Shown here piece after piece: positions 50,310 through 64,000 of a stretch of 64,000 bases of DNA (within the stretch, counting starts at the first letter, position 1; the number at the start of each line of letters is the position of its first letter). The translations under genes were made by a program, and so were the position numbers. This stretch comes from Steromphala cineraria. Taxonomy: Eukaryota > Mollusca > Gastropoda > Trochida > Trochidae. The notes under the pieces are model-generated. The model saw only the letters and a program-made list of their open reading frames with translations, did not search any database and had not been told where the DNA came from. The DNA lies in NCBI GenBank assembly GCA_916613615.1, contig OU744737.1:5848001-5912000 (forward strand), written 5' to 3'.

Positions 50310-51380
50310 TATTTCAATTTCCGCATGGAGTTGAAGCGGATATTTTTAAGCACAAATGATAATTGTTGTTTTTGTAAATTGCGTGAATTTGGAACTGTTT
50401 GAATGACTAAAGATGAGACTTTTCAAGGTGACAGAGTTTGACATCAGTAACTCAACATCCCTCGGCGCATTCATTTGGGTTTTATTGTCTCCAGTACTTA
50501 CAGATTACTGGCAGGCACCTGGAGGCAGGTTGCAAATCAAACAGCTGCTATTAGTCCACCAGTTAGGAGTATGAGTGGACAATTGTTTCAGTTATGTTCA
50601 AACCTGTATCTCATTCATTGACACATTTTTTTGTAAATCCTTATTGTCAGTGTGTAGTTTCATTAAGTGGCAAGTATACTTTCCAGTCTGTGAAGAAATG
50701 ATGGTTGCATGTTATATATTTATTTCCGTTTATTTATGTTGTGGTAAACCTTCATAATAAAATATAAATGACAAAAATATATTTTGACTTGTAATTCATG
50801 AGAGAAGATTGCCTATATATTTTCAGCCAATAATCATTGAGGAGCCTTACGCAAAATATTTTCTTCCATAAATGCCGGTACTGCTGCTTTTGTAAGAGGG
50901 AAGTTCATTGGCTGGTTTTTTGTCGAGTTGAAGAAAGCATTTGACTTGATAGTCTAGGGTATTGGAGGAGCTTGGCGGATGCAAATACTGATTATGTAAA
51001 GGATATTAACCTCTCCCTAGGGTTTTGTTGAAAATGTAATCATGAGGGTGAGGGGAAACCCGCGGGCCAGAGGTCCAAGACTTTCCCCGACCCCGAATAT
51101 AAGGCAAAGGAAAGGACGACAAATTCAGTCAATATATTGAAAAAAATTAAACTCGGAAAGTATCGCACAAACGCAGCCATTTATTGCGAGCTGCCTGCTT
51201 AACAGCACGCTCTTCGTGTAGGACATTAAAAATACTCCTTGCATACAATTTTTGAATCAAATATTAATATATATATATCCTTCATATTGCTTTTTGCAAA
51301 GCATAGAGCAACATCCCCCATCTTTTAGCATCTTTTGCTACAAAATTGTTTTCCCACTGTTTATGTTGGTTTATGAGTTA

Positions 51381-51489
51381 GATAAAACATGACCTATTGG
51401 CATTATTGAAAAGTCTGCCCTCCTCCCTCGGGAAATACCTTTGGGCATTGGGCATACTTTTAAATAATGCCCGCGGGTCATGTTTCATC
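51381..51489. repeat. 109-bp foldback (unit 5)
   Basis: Same arms as in units 1 and 4. Confidence 0.65.
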
Positions 51490-52478
51490 CTACACATATA
51501 TGATACACATTATTTACTTTTAATTTATGAAATATAGACAAGCAGAACAATGAACCATTGGTTACAAATAAATCTGCATCATCTGTTTTTTAAGTTTTTA
51601 ATGACAAACATGTTTTCATTATACACGAAAACATACTTTTGACATTTGTTTCGGATAAACCATTTTCTGTTCTAGAAATGAGAACAAGACTCCTTGATAT
51701 CTTTAAATAGTTTAATTTTGTAATCTGAGAAAGAGGATGAAAATATACCTGTGCAGTGACCTCCATTTTTTTGTACATTTCGTCAAATACTAGCATCTTG
51801 ACAACTATTTACATGTGCAGATATGTGCTGCTTGCTTTACAGCTATTTACACAAGCTCATAAACAGCATTGTCCTGAATTCTCTCCCCATAGAGGTAACC
51901 CAAGTCATAAAATGCGGATCCAACCTCTGTTGATATAAGCAAAGTTCTTGGGTTTTATGTGGGTTCTCCTTGCAGCAAACATTTGCACAAAAAACACCCT
52001 GAAAATATTCAACCAATGAAAACACTTGTTGCATGGAAAGCTTGCTTGTTGTCATAAAAAGCTTTTGCCATGATTCAGTCACAAAACTACATTAAACTAT
52101 GTTTTGCCAAGAGTGAGCAAGTTATTGTTTAACTCCACTCGGGAAATATTTCAACAGTAAGCAGCATTTATGTCAACAAGACCCAAAGTGTAAAGTGCAT
52201 ATTCGGATAAATTCCAGTTTTCTTGAAACAAACAGAAATGCCAGAGGCTCTAAAAAAATTGAAAAAGGGTTGCTAATTCCACAACTTACTTCATTGTATC
52301 CAATCAGGCTTCTTAGTATTAAAAGCCCGTGAACTGATCTTATAACAACAGAGGATAGATCGGAACTTATCACTTGAGCTACCATCGGGAGGAGTGAATG
52401 TGTTTCCTGCAAAACCACTCTCGGATATTTGTTACATCTCAGGGAAGGATTGTCGCTGTTGAATCAAGTTCTGTGCAC

Positions 52479-53367
52479 CGAACCATTAGAGATATTTTTA
52501 TAATTTTTATATCAACTTATAGAGAAAAGAATTGTCTTTTTTTCCATGTATCATATGTCTATGCGCGGACAGGAATAAAGAAGCGGCAAGCGAAAGATAA
52601 GTGATCGTTCACACGCGCTACTTGCGCGGCGTTCGCTAATTGAACTTGTATTAACTCGCGCACCTTGCGGCACTCATATCTCACGAACCATTAGAGATAT
52701 TTTTATAATTTTTATATCAACTTGTAGAGAAAAGAATTGTCTTTTTTTCCATGTATCATATGTCTATGCGCGCAATGAAGAAGCGGTGCGCGCTCTACTT
52801 GCGCGGCGTTCGCTAATTGAACTTGTATTAACTCGCGCACCTTGCGGCACTCATATCTCACGAACCATTAGAGATATTTTTATAATTTTTATATCAACTT
52901 GTAGAGAAAAGAATTGTCTTTTTTTCCATGTATCATATGTCTATGCGCGCAATGAAGAAGCGGTGTGCGCTGTACTTGCGCTCCGGCGTTCGCCAATTGA
53001 ACTTGTATTTAACTCGCGCACCTTGCGGCACTCATATCTCACGAACCATTAGATATATTCTTATAATTTTTATATCAACTTGTAGAGAAAAGAATTGTCT
53101 TTTTTTCCATGTATCACATGTCTATGCGCGGACAGGAATAAAGAAGCGGCAAGCGAAATATAAGTGATCGTTCACACGCGCTACTTGCGCGCCGGCGTTC
53201 GCTAATTGAACTTGTATTTAACTCGCGCATCTTGCGGCACTCAAATCTCACGAACCATTAGAGATATTTTTATAATTTTTATATCAACTTGTAGAGAAAA
53301 GAATTGTCTTTTTTTCCATGTATCATATGTCTATGCGCGCACAAAAATAAAGAAGCGGCGAGCGGAA
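52479..53367 (+). repeat. Direct satellite array, 5 monomers (unit 5)
   Basis: The order is A B B' A'' plus the terminal partial monomer; starts are at 52481, 52686, 52863, 53044 and 53253. Two B-type monomers are adjacent, breaking the A-B alternation. The first monomer has TTATAGAG for TTGTAGAG. Confidence 0.95.
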
Positions 53368-54386
53368 TTAAAGACTTTCTTTTGATGACTGTGGGAAAAA
53401 AAATATGAGGCGCATCGTAATGTTTTTTTATATATTTATAAAGAGGCACAGTGTATCTAGAAGTCCATGTAAAAAGAATTATTGTGTGTGCATAAATAAA
53501 CATTTTACAAGGCTCTAAATAAAAATCCGGGATCCGCGAAATAGATACACCAATTGTTGTAAAAGACCCGGGACTCGCTACATAAAAATATTCAGTGGGC
53601 GGTGCAATCAGGATATAACGGTGGCTGGCACCGGACAAAACAATGTCGCCACGGGGGCTAGTTGAGCAAAAATATATAGCCGCATCGTAAGGGTTAAGAG
53701 AGCACCCCAAACTTTTTTGGACAATCATTATCATTCTTGAAGAACGTGCATCGTTTAAGTTCTAATCACAAAGGGAGATAACTCTAATGCAAGTTTGTAA
53801 CAAGATGTGTTACACATTGCACCTCACAACACATTACCATATTCAAAGTAAATCCGAAAATGACTATCTTTAATTTGCCACACCATAAACAAATCAGTAA
53901 TCTCATCTATTTTCACAGACATCATTTCCTATATTTTTAGCTTTAGTTTTCTGTATGTGGTGCTCTTACGTTTTATTGAGTCAATAACAGCTGTAACTCA
54001 AAAGGATAAGATGAAATTTAGCATAGCAAAACGGTCAAGTTGACAGAATGTCAATAATGATACTTATCATTAACATAATCATGGAATCATTAAAAACTTG
54101 GCGTGACGATATCATAACCAACATTCTGATTGTGATGGAAGGGAGACAACTGGTCCAGTTTCAAATATATCACACAATTGCCGTATTATTTGGTTCCAAC
54201 AAGCAAAGAGTTTAAAGATCAAAATTAATACCACACGTATTACAAATCATTCCAGACTGGTCCAATTACAGGAACGCTAACCAATTTTCCAGTACCTGTT
54301 TTAGCCCAACCACAAATGAATAATGAATGCTTAAAAAGTAAGTTAAGGACCACCCTAAATTTCATTCTTATGATCAATATGATCCC

Positions 54387-54603
54387 TTAAAGGGACAGTC
54401 CTATAGGTTTTTTTTTGTGGAAACAAAATTCAATAGCACTTGCCATGTATGATTATATATTACATGATAATTCCACACTTATTTTCAAATATGATAGTGA
54501 GGGTAACATTTCCATTGTTCTAGTTTTAACAATTTGCCAAAGAATAGAATGAATCACTGAGTCCTCTTGAATTAAAAAAATACTCTGAGGACTGTCCCTT
54601 TAA
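54387..54603. mobile_element. MITE-a, intact (unit 6)
   Basis: Same as unit 5. Confidence 0.75.
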
Positions 54604-55299
54604 TATAAATATTTTGGGTGTTTCCTTATTTTTGTTTGTTAAATTGTTTAAAATCTATATTTGACACTCTCTTGGGGAGGGTCCGTGTAAGACATTAAAA
54701 ATACTCCTTGCATACGATTTTAGAGTCAATGTTGATAGTTAAGGAGCCACAAAGACAAACATCGGGTAGGGGTCTAAAAATCTTAATTTTTCAGTGTTTT
54801 CATTAAAGTTTAAAAAGTCGTTACTCCTTTACTATTTAAGTTATCTAAACAAACTATAAATTAATGGATGCGCTTGTTAAAGACAAAAATATTTTGTGTG
54901 GTAACTTATTATCGAAATCTTAACGTTACTGTATGAAGTTCATTAATTGCTTGTATGGGTCGTCAGCTGCTCTATATAACAGATAGAAAATTACGCTAAA
55001 TTATTCATTTCTTGACCGATTTAGGTCAAATTTAAAATGCAGGTTCATCTCAACAAATAAAAACAATAAACGAGTGCAAAATTCAAGGTTTGGGAAATTA
55101 ACTTCTTATCATAGCGCCCACTCCGAGTTGGGAATTGTCTTATTTGATGTTTTGATGTCTTTTTATGGATTGGGTTACCTCCCTTAGACCAGTGTTGACA
55201 AAGGATATTTACATTTTAGACTTCAAATGTCTGTACCTCCAAAATGGTTACAGATTATTCCACCAGCTTGTCCGTGCACGACTTGCAGCTTCTTAATTC

Positions 55300-55800
55300 T
55301 TGTTTGCACATACACAAATTATACATGTAAATAAAGACAATTCTCTCCACTACACGATGACGAAAACAGACTTAAAATATATCCAATGGTTCGGGACCTA
55401 TTGAGGCCCACGGTAATTTGATTGAAAACATGATATTAGCGACAGCTGTCGCATCGCTCACCGTTTCTTTACTTTTTCATTCTCATTAACAAATAATACA
55501 TCCAAATGAAGACAATTCTCTCCTCTACACGATGGTGAAAACAAACTTTGAATATCTCCAATGGTTCGGGAGCAATTGATGCTTACGTTGGGGGCCGTCG
55601 GTAAATTAGATGGAAATAAATTATATTTGTGACAGATGTCGCATCGTTCACCGTTTCTTTACTTTTTCATGCTCATAAACAAATAATACATGCAAATAAA
55701 GACAATTCTCTCCTCTAAACAATGGTATAAACAATTTTTTCAAGTGTATCTAATGGTTCGGAAGATAGGAATGCCGCACGGTGACTGCCGTCGGTTAATT
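55300..55800 (-). repeat. Three diverged inverted satellite monomers (unit 6)
   Basis: All three monomers are present. Confidence 0.7.
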
Positions 55801-56913
55801 TGAGGGAAAAAATATAGAAACTTTACACTGATAGATTTGATCCATTTTAATAACAATAATTTGTGTGCATTCAACAATACTTATTTTAGAACTGAGATCA
55901 AATTGCAAAACGTCATTGCCTTTGCCTTAAAGTTCTCTTTCCAATGAGCCTGTCAACGTGTTCATAGCTTTTATAGTAAGAACGCTACATGAAGAACAGT
56001 TTTTACTACGCTTCTTACTATAAATCCCTTATATGGCTTTCCTTATAAGGAAGATTTGTGTATCATTGCGCGTGTGAAAGAGCGCCCCTTTCATTGTTTA
56101 AAAGCTATGCGCATGTGTCATGTTTCCCCCCATTGTACACTGGAATATCAAGTCAGTGCAGTAACCTTGAGATATAACTGCTTAGTTTTTAGGAATATTG
56201 CTTATTAGCCTTTGTTTACTTTCATAGTAAACGAAATTGAGAGGCTCAGCGCATCCCTTTTCTAATTTGCTCTAACCCAGTAACCCAATGATTACATCTC
56301 AGAAAGAATATTTCATTATTTTTCTTGCACATCTTTTTCAAGATCTGAACCGCTCTTTAGTATGTCTATGCTAAGATTCCTCTATTTGAAAATATAAGGA
56401 TTATGTTTATGCACTTCTCCCTAAAGGAGTCGTCAATGAGTTCATTCATGGATTGGAGAGACGGTATAGTGTTACATTGCAAGGCAGGATGCATGCTTTT
56501 CTCGCAAAAGACGGGCATTGACGCGCTCCAACACACATTGCTAGGCTTTGCTTTGGTTTGTGGAGTTGAAAACAAGTATAAGATTAAAATTGGTTTGGTT
56601 TGATAAATTTGGCTCTGATCTATACATTTTTCATGTTTTTTGTACTGCCAATTTGTTACTATGTATTTCTTGGCTCTGTGAATAAGGATGTAGCAGCTAG
56701 AAAAAGTATTTTCGAGCTAAAACAACACATATAAAAGGGCATGAAATGGTCAAAAGCACATTCTGACCTAAAACAACACATCAAAAAGCTCAAAACGCCC
56801 AAAAGCAACCCCCCTACATGACTCCCTACAATGAATTCATTCTTGCATTCGCGATTTTTTGTTTTGCCTTCATGAATCTAAAGTCTTAGTGCTAAAATTC
56901 CATTCCAATCACA

Positions 56914-56995
56914 GGGAGCTTCGTGGTCTAGTGCTAAAAGCCTTTGCCTCTGAATCCAAAGTGCTAACTTTTAGGGTTCAAAACCCGCTTCAGGC
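56914..56995 (+). repeat. tRNA-derived SINE-like element (unit 6)
   Basis: A box at 56924, B box at 56975, identical to unit 5. Confidence 0.55.
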
Positions 56996-57577
56996 AACAA
57001 ACTTTTGCAGATCAAACTTGTTATTTTTTGCTTAGGTAGAACATCTTTTGGTCACATTACAGTCAATTGGCATAAAATATTGACAGCCCTAGTTAGGCAT
57101 TGTAACTAATAGGTAGATTAATTGGATGCATAATTTCGAATATTAAACGTATTTGAGATGTTTTCTTGATTTTTCCATAAAATCAAGCGTTTTAGAGATA
57201 TTATGCACAAATGGATATATTTGCAAGTCCAGTGATGAGATATGAACTTCAATCAGCATATTAGATATTTTGTAGCTTATCAAAACCAAATAAAATTTTA
57301 AGAAAGAAACTCTGTGTCACTTTAAGCAAAAATGAGGGTCAGTGGTTATTGCTAGATATTTGATAATTTCTTTTACAACTTTGCATAAGTGTTACGTTGA
57401 TGATAAGATGTTTGAAAATAATACATTTGGCAATGTCATGATTTCACAGTAAAGAGTTGTTATCCAGAAAGCCTTGGTAAGCTTGTACATAGGTAATGTA
57501 GAAAGATTAGCCCTTGTTGGAAAAATCTGCTTGGTAGCTTCGGAGGATTTTCAAGTTTGAAACAGTTTCTTTCCAGA

Positions 57578-59614
57578 ATGTTCCGACAGCACTGGTGTGG
57601 ACTACTGGCACTCCTGTTGACGTCTGCATTGATATACGTCGTCGTCTACCATATTGAAGATGATGTCAGAAACATTTACCTCTCCATGCGTGTCAGTGCC
57701 TCCTACATGTTTGTTCCTGAGCCTACAGATTCATCCCCAGTCGACTGTAGCGCACTTCTTAATGGCAAGAAAGGTGAAATCCTAAAAGCTAGCCTTTCCA
57801 AAGAAGATCCATCCCTTGGCGGTGTACCGACCCCTGGACAATCATGTGATAATTTCAAAAAGAGGCGGAAATATATTTTGAGTGTGACTCCAGAAGAGTC
57901 TGATTTTCCGATAGCTTTCAGTCTTCTAGTTTATAAAAACAGTCACCAAGTTGAGAGACTACTACGAGCAGTGTACAGACCCAGCAATATCTATTGTATT
58001 CATGTTGACCTCAAATCGGCGGCCATCTTGGAGGAGATGAAAGGGCTTGTTGACTGTTTTGACAACGTGTTCCTCTCATCCCGTCAAATCAACGTACACT
58101 GGGGAGAGTTCTCTGTCCTGGAGCCCGAGCTTGTGTGTATGGAGGACTTGATGAAATCCAGCACTAGGTGGCGCTACTTCATCAATCTGACAGGTCAGGA
58201 ATACCCGCTGAAAACCAACTGGCAGCTGGTGCAGATTCTGAAGGCATACCATGGTGCCAACGATGTCTCCGGAACAGTTGCAAGGTAAAGATGACAATCT
58301 CTGGTGGAAATTCTTCAAGGTTGTACTCAACAATAACAATAATTGATAATAAGTCAGACTGATATAAAAGCAAAGAATCGCTCTTGATTATCTCCAATAG
58401 ATTTATGACAGTTACAGAAATCTAACATGACAATAAGGAAAAATATATTTGGGGATAATCAAACTTTTTATTCTATTAAAGCTATATTTCAACCATAAAT
58501 CCTAATGTCAGAATCAAAGTTCTGTTATAGATTCATCATCATCATCATCATCATAATTATAATTATAATTTCAGATACAGCGAGAATATACGCAGGTTTT
58601 GGCGAGTAGGCTCGGTCCCACACAACCTCACTCCTGTTATCGGCTCCGTCCATGTTGTCGTCAACCGCCATTTTGTCAACTTCTCCGTCAATGACCCGAT
58701 AGCAAAAGACTTCAGGGAATGGCTAAAACACACCGAGATCCCAGATGAGACATACTTTCCCACCCTCAACTTCAACCCCAAGCTCAGGATACCTGGAACT
58801 TTTAAAGGTAAAGAGGGAATGTAGAAAGAAATTTATATCCAGAAAATCCTTTTGATTTTATGAATATATAACAGTTGCAAAGACCCAGAGCAAAGTCCAT
58901 GCCTTAATTGGCTCTGTAAGGATAATGTTTAGGTTTTCTTATTTTGTGGCATTCTTGCAACTCAAAGCACCAATAATAAAGATATTTATTCAAAAATTCT
59001 TCCTCAATTTTTCAAAAAAGAACAATTACATGACAATTATTAGTTTCCAATGGAAAGCAAAACATCTACTTGGAAACATCACTCAAAAATTGCCTTTCTG
59101 GGGGAGACGTCAAATTGTCTTATGTGTACCTCAATGAAACTTGATATCTGAATCAATAAACAGGTATAGATGTGCCTTTTGAGGTTTACAACTATTTTGG
59201 ATACGCATGTATATGTTTAGTGATTTTTTAAATGTTTTGAATTATTTGGGACAAGAGCGATATGCCAACAGCTGATGTTCTAACATCTTATTCTAAACAG
59301 GTGCCCCAAGACAAGAACCGTTCCTCGCCCGCTACAAGAACTGGGATCACGGTCTCCTGTTCTTCAAGGACGACTGTCAAGGTCGGTACCATCGAGAGAT
59401 TTGCATTCTGGGAGCAGGAGACTTGCCGTCACTTGTTGAACGTAAACATCTTTTTGCAAACAAGCTCGAGGAAGACTTCCAGCCTTCTGCCTACAACTGT
59501 CTGGAGCAATGGTACGTCAACATGACACTGGCTGAACAACAGGGCCAGAGAGATTTCGATACACGCTTCTACAGTAAGCTAGATTTTGTTTTAAATCAGG
59601 TTGGAACAAGATAG
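57578..59614 (+). CDS. GT14 beta-1,6-GlcNAc transferase (GCNT family), copy 6, with ATG start
   Basis: Exons are 57578-58284 (coding part), 58575-58807 and 59301-59614. The translated product appears identical to copy 5, with the same ATG one base after the acceptor. A possible AATAAA is at 61161. Confidence 0.9.
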
Positions 59615-59923
59615 CAGTTATGTCTTGTGGTTTGAAAACATGTGATGCAAAAACTTGTTTCCACAACTGTCTGGAGCAATGGTATATCAACATGACATCA
59701 GCCAAACAACGTTGCAAGAGTGATTTGGACATAAGCTTCTGCGGTAAGCTAGATTTTGTTTACCAGGTTGGTGCAAGATAACAGAAACTTTGTGGGATGT
59801 CAAAATGAAATCATGTTTTTACAAGTGTCGGGACAATTTTATGTCAACATGTTATCAGACAAACTACATGGGCAAAGAGAGTTTGACACGCACTACTACA
59901 GTAAGCTAGAATTTAACCTAAAG
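59499..59923 (+). repeat. Exon-3-tail tandem copies, diverged (unit 6)
   Basis: Same as unit 5, shifted by 10,405 bp. Confidence 0.8.
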
Positions 59924-59925
59924 GG

Positions 59926-60290
59926 TTAAAGGGGCAGTAGCAGTTTTTTTTGATAAATTTATATTTTAAATATTTCACTGATAATTGGAAGTTAATGCTT
60001 AATGTGTTATTCTGACATTATCAAAAATCTCATTTCACAAGCCAATCATTCATTGTCAGAGGACAAAGTATGGCGATTCACATCAAATCCATTGGCTGCC
60101 ATTTTGTGTGAACACCTTTAATTAATTTTGTGCAAGAAAAAGGAATCGCATGTCTAAACTGTTGGTTATTTTTCTGAATTGTAACTGCTTCTTTTAGTTT
60201 AAATACATTGTCTTTCAATTGGAACCATTAGTTTTTATTTTCTTGACATCACCTTATATTCCCCCTAAAAACGTGCTACTGCCCGTTTAA
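59926..60290. mobile_element. MITE-b (unit 6)
   Basis: Same ends and TTAA duplication as in units 4 and 5. Confidence 0.8.
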
Positions 60291-60555
60291 GGGAACAATG
60301 AAGAGGTAGACATGCAAGATTGCAGTGTATCCATAAAGTATCTACCAAATGAGGCAGAAATGAAAAACCTGATGATCATTATTGACAACCTTTAAGATAA
60401 GGCACCCAAATTGACCAATCATAGTTCTTCAAGATCATGAAGTATTCAGTTTGTCAGTGACGTTTTTCAGTTTTCTTGTACCACCAAAGCAAAGATGATA
60501 TTGTGTTGCCATGGCAATGAAAATGTGCTTCCACCTGTTTTGAATAATTGAACTA

Positions 60556-60714
60556 CAGTAGAAAACGGATATAGCGAACAATCGGATATAGCGAACAAAT
60601 GTTCAAGTCCCGTCCCTATAATATATCATTTAAATTATATGCGTATAGCAAACACCGGACATAGCGAACTGAATTCTTTGGTCCCTTGGGCTTTGTTATA
60701 TCCGAGTTCTACTG
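60556..60714. mobile_element. pogo/Tc1-like MITE, 159 bp (unit 6)
   Basis: Same as unit 5. Confidence 0.85.
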
Positions 60715-61785
60715 TATTTCAATTTCCGCATGGAGTTGAAGCGGATATTTTTAAGCACAAATGATAATTGTTGTTTTTGTAAATTGCGTGAATTTGGAAC
60801 TGTTTGAATGACTAAAGATGAGACTTTTCAAGGTGACAGAGTTTGACATCAGTAACTCAACATCCCTCGGCGCATTCATTTGGGTTTTATTGTCTCCAGT
60901 ACTTACAGATTACTGGCAGGCACCTGGAGGCAGGTTGCAAATCAAACAGCTGCTATTAGTCCACCAGTTAGGAGTATGAGTGGACAATTGTTTCAGTTAT
61001 GTTCAAACCTGTATCTCATTCATTGACACATTTTTTTGTAAATCCTTATTGTCAGTGTGTAGTTTCATTAAGTGGCAAGTATACTTTCCAGTCTGTGAAG
61101 AAATGATGGTTGCATGTTATATATTTATTTCCGTTTATTTATGTTGTGGTAAACCTTCATAATAAAATATAAATGACAAAAATATATTTTGACTTGTAAT
61201 TCATGAGAGAAGATTGCCTATATATTTTCAGCCAATAATCATTGAGGAGCCTTACGCAAAATATTTTCTTCCATAAATGCCGGTACTGCTGCTTTTGTAA
61301 GAGGGAAGTTCATTGGCTGGTTTTTTGTCGAGTTGAAGAAAGCATTTGACTTGATAGTCTAGGGTATTGGAGGAGCTTGGCGGATGCAAATACTGATTAT
61401 GTAAAGGATATTAACCTCTCCCTAGGGTTTTGTTGAAAATGTAATCATGAGGGTGAGGGGAAACCCGCGGGCCAGAGGTCCAAGACTTTCCCCGACCCCG
61501 AAAATAAGGCAAAGGAAAGGACGACAAATTCAGTCAATATATTGAAAAAAATTAAACTCGGAAAGTATCGCACAAACGCAGCCATTTATTGCGAGCTGCC
61601 TGCTTAACAGCACGCTCTTCGTGTAGGACATTAAAAATACTCCTTGCATACAATTTTTGAATCAAATATTAATATATATATATCCTTCATATTGCTTTTT
61701 GCAAAGCATAGAGCAACATCCCCCATCTTTTAGCATCTTTTGCTACAAAATTGTTTTCCCACTGTTTATGTTGGTTTATGAGTTA

Positions 61786-61894
61786 GATAAAACATGACCT
61801 ATTGGCATTATTGAAAAGTCTGCCCTCCTCCCTCGGGAAATACCTTTGGGCATTGGGCATACTTTTAAATAATGCCCGCGGGTCATGTTTCATC
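61786..61894. repeat. 109-bp foldback (unit 6)
   Basis: Same arms as in unit 5. Confidence 0.65.
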
Positions 61895-62883
61895 CTACAC
61901 ATATATGATACACATTATTTACTTTTAATTTATGAAATATAGACAAGCAGAACAATGAACCATTGGTTACAAATAAATCTGCATCATCTGTTTTTTAAGT
62001 TTTTAATGACAAACATGTTTTCATTATACACGAAAACATACTTTTGACATTTGTTTCGGATAAACCATTTTCTGTTCTAGAAATGAGAACAAGACTCCTT
62101 GATATCTTTAAATAGTTTAATTTTGTAATCTGAGAAAGAGGATGAAAATATACCTGTGCAGTGACCTCCATTTTTATGTACATTTCGTCAAATACTAGCA
62201 TCTTGACAACTATTTACATGTGCAGATATGTGCTGCTTGCTTTACAGCTATTTACACAAGCTCATAAACAGCATTGTCCTGAATTCTCTCCCCATAGAGG
62301 TAACCCAAGTCATAAAATGCGGATCCAACCTCTGTTGATATAAGCAAAGTTCTTGGGTTTTATGTGGGTTCTCCTTGCAGCAAACATTTGCACAAAAAAC
62401 ACCCTGAAAATATTCAACCAATGAAAACACTTGTTGCATGGAAAGCTTGCTTGTTGTCATAAAAAGCTTTTGCCATGATTCAGTCACAAAACTACATTAA
62501 ACTATGTTTTGCCAAGAGTGAGCAAGTTATTGTTTAACTCCACTCGGGAAATATTTCAACAGTAAGCAGCATTTATGTCAACAAGACCCAAAGTGTAAAG
62601 TGCATATTCGGATAAATTCCAGTTTTCTTGAAACAAACAGAAATGCCAGAGGCTCTAAAAAAATTGAAAAAGGGTTGCTAATTCCACAACTTACTTCATT
62701 GTATCCAATCAGGCTTCTTAGTATTAAAAGCCCGTGAACTGATCTTATAACAACAGAGGATAGATCGGAACTTATCACTTGAGCTACCATCGGGAGGAGT
62801 GAATGTGTTTCCTGCAAAACCACTCTCGGATATTTGTTACATCTCAGGGAAGGATTGTCGCTGTTGAATCAAGTTCTGTGCAC

Positions 62884-63768
62884 CGAACCATTAGAGATAT
62901 TTTTATAATTTTTATATCAACTTGTAGAGAAAAGAATTGTCTTTTTTTCCATGTATCATATGTCTATGCGCGGACAGGAATAAAGAAGCGGCAAGCGAAA
63001 GATAAGTGATCGTTCACACGCGCTACTTGCGCGGCGTTCGCTAATTGAACTTGTATTAACTCGCGCACCTTGCGGCACTCATATCTCACGAACCATTAGA
63101 GATATTTTTATAATTTTTATATCAACTTGTAGAGAAAAGAATTGTCTTTTTTTCCATGTATCATATGTCTATGCGCGCAATGAAGAAGCGGTGCGCGCTC
63201 TACTTGCGCGGCGTTCGCTAATTGAACTTGTATTAACTCGCGCACCTTGCGGCACTCATATCTCACGAACCATTAGAGATATTTTTATAATTTTTATATC
63301 AACTTGTAGAGAAAAGAATTGTCTTTTTTTCCATGTATCATATGTCTATGCGCGGACAGGAATAAAGAAGCGGCAAGCGAAAGATAAGTGATCGTTCACA
63401 CGCGCTACTTGCGCGGCGTTCGCTAATTGAACTTGTATTAACTCGCGCACCTTGCGGCACTCATATCTCACGAACCATTAGAGATATTTTTATAATTTTT
63501 ATATCAACTTGTAGAGAAAAGAATTGTCTTTTTTTCCATGTATCATATGTCTATGCGCGCAATGAAGAAGCGGTGTGCGCTGTACTTGCGCTCCGGCGTT
63601 CGCCAATTGAACTTGTATTTAACTCGCGCACCTTGCGGCACTCAAATCTCACGAACCATTAGAGATATTTTTATAATTTTTATATCAACTTGTAGAGAAA
63701 AGAATTGTCTTTTTTTCCATGTATCATATGTCTATGCGCGCACAAAAATAAAGAAGCGGCGAGCGGAA
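62884..63768 (+). repeat. Direct satellite array, 5 monomers (unit 6)
   Basis: The order is A B A B' plus the terminal partial monomer; starts are at 62886, 63091, 63268, 63473 and 63654. The last B' carries the CTCAAATCTC end normally seen on A'', marking an exchange that removed the A'' monomer. Confidence 0.95.
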
Positions 63769-64000
63769 TTAAAGACTTTCTTTTGATGACTGTGGGAAAA
63801 AAAATATGAGGCGCATCGTAATGTTTTTTTATATATTTATAAAGAGGCACAGTGTATCTAGAAGTCCATGTAAAAAGAATTATTGTGTGTGCATAAATAA
63901 ACATTTTACAAGGCTCTAAATAAAAATCCGGGATCCGCGAAATAGATACACCAATTGTTGTAAAAGACCCGGGACTCGCTACATAAAAATATTCAGTGGG

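Larger units (their letters stand above)
43503..53907 (+). repeat. Tandem unit 5 (10,405 bp)
   Basis: It is nearly identical to unit 6. It has intact MITE-a, all three inverted satellite monomers, MITE-b, the pogo-like MITE and five satellite monomers. Confidence 0.95.
53908..64000 (+). repeat. Tandem unit 6 (cut by window end)
   Basis: It matches unit 5 almost base for base through the gene and MITEs. It runs to the window end, about 100-300 bases into the post-satellite spacer, and the array probably continues. Confidence 0.95.

Overview
The window is eukaryotic and most likely from an invertebrate animal; a bivalve or other mollusc is my best guess. It is AT-rich, its genes carry introns with GT/AG borders, and it contains a tRNA-derived SINE-like repeat, several MITE-type DNA transposons and a satellite. 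There is nothing bacterial in it. Several listed reading frames begin with TTG or GTG, which is not meaningful here.

The window is essentially one tandem array. A unit of about 10 kb occurs six times head to tail on the + strand, at 2311-13400, 13401-23517, 23518-33638, 33639-43502, 43503-53907 and 53908-64000 (cut by the window end). Each unit holds one three-exon gene for a Golgi type II membrane glycosyltransferase of family GT14: a core-2/I-branching beta-1,6-N-acetylglucosaminyltransferase (GCNT/C2GnT family) of about 420 residues. These enzymes add GlcNAc in beta-1,6 linkage to mucin-type O-glycans or poly-LacNAc. All six copies keep an open frame across all three exons. The only clear coding doubt is the start codon: copies 5 and 6 have an ATG just after a splice acceptor, and copies 1 to 4 have AAG there.

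Each unit reads in this order: a 5' module (a TTAA-flanked MITE, whole or truncated; two or three diverged satellite monomers in inverted orientation; a 55-bp hairpin; a SINE-like element with Pol III boxes); the gene; tandem copies of the last part of exon 3; up to two further MITEs; a palindrome resembling an RFX site; a 109-bp foldback; and a direct satellite array of alternating 205- and 177-bp monomers. Satellite copy number falls along the array (10, 8, 8, 6, 5, 5). Positions 1-1016 are an extra copy of the 5' module, and 1017-2310 is the only sequence that is mostly single-copy.

Units 2 and 3 are nearly identical, as are units 5 and 6. Unit 4 is a hybrid, with a unit-2/3-type front and a unit-5/6-type back, switching near the end of exon 1. 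Unit 1 is the most distinct and lacks two MITEs present elsewhere, giving before-and-after views of the insertions. The picture is of a young gene array shaped by unequal crossing-over. I see no unknown biochemical system; the unusual content is the architecture and recombination history of the array.
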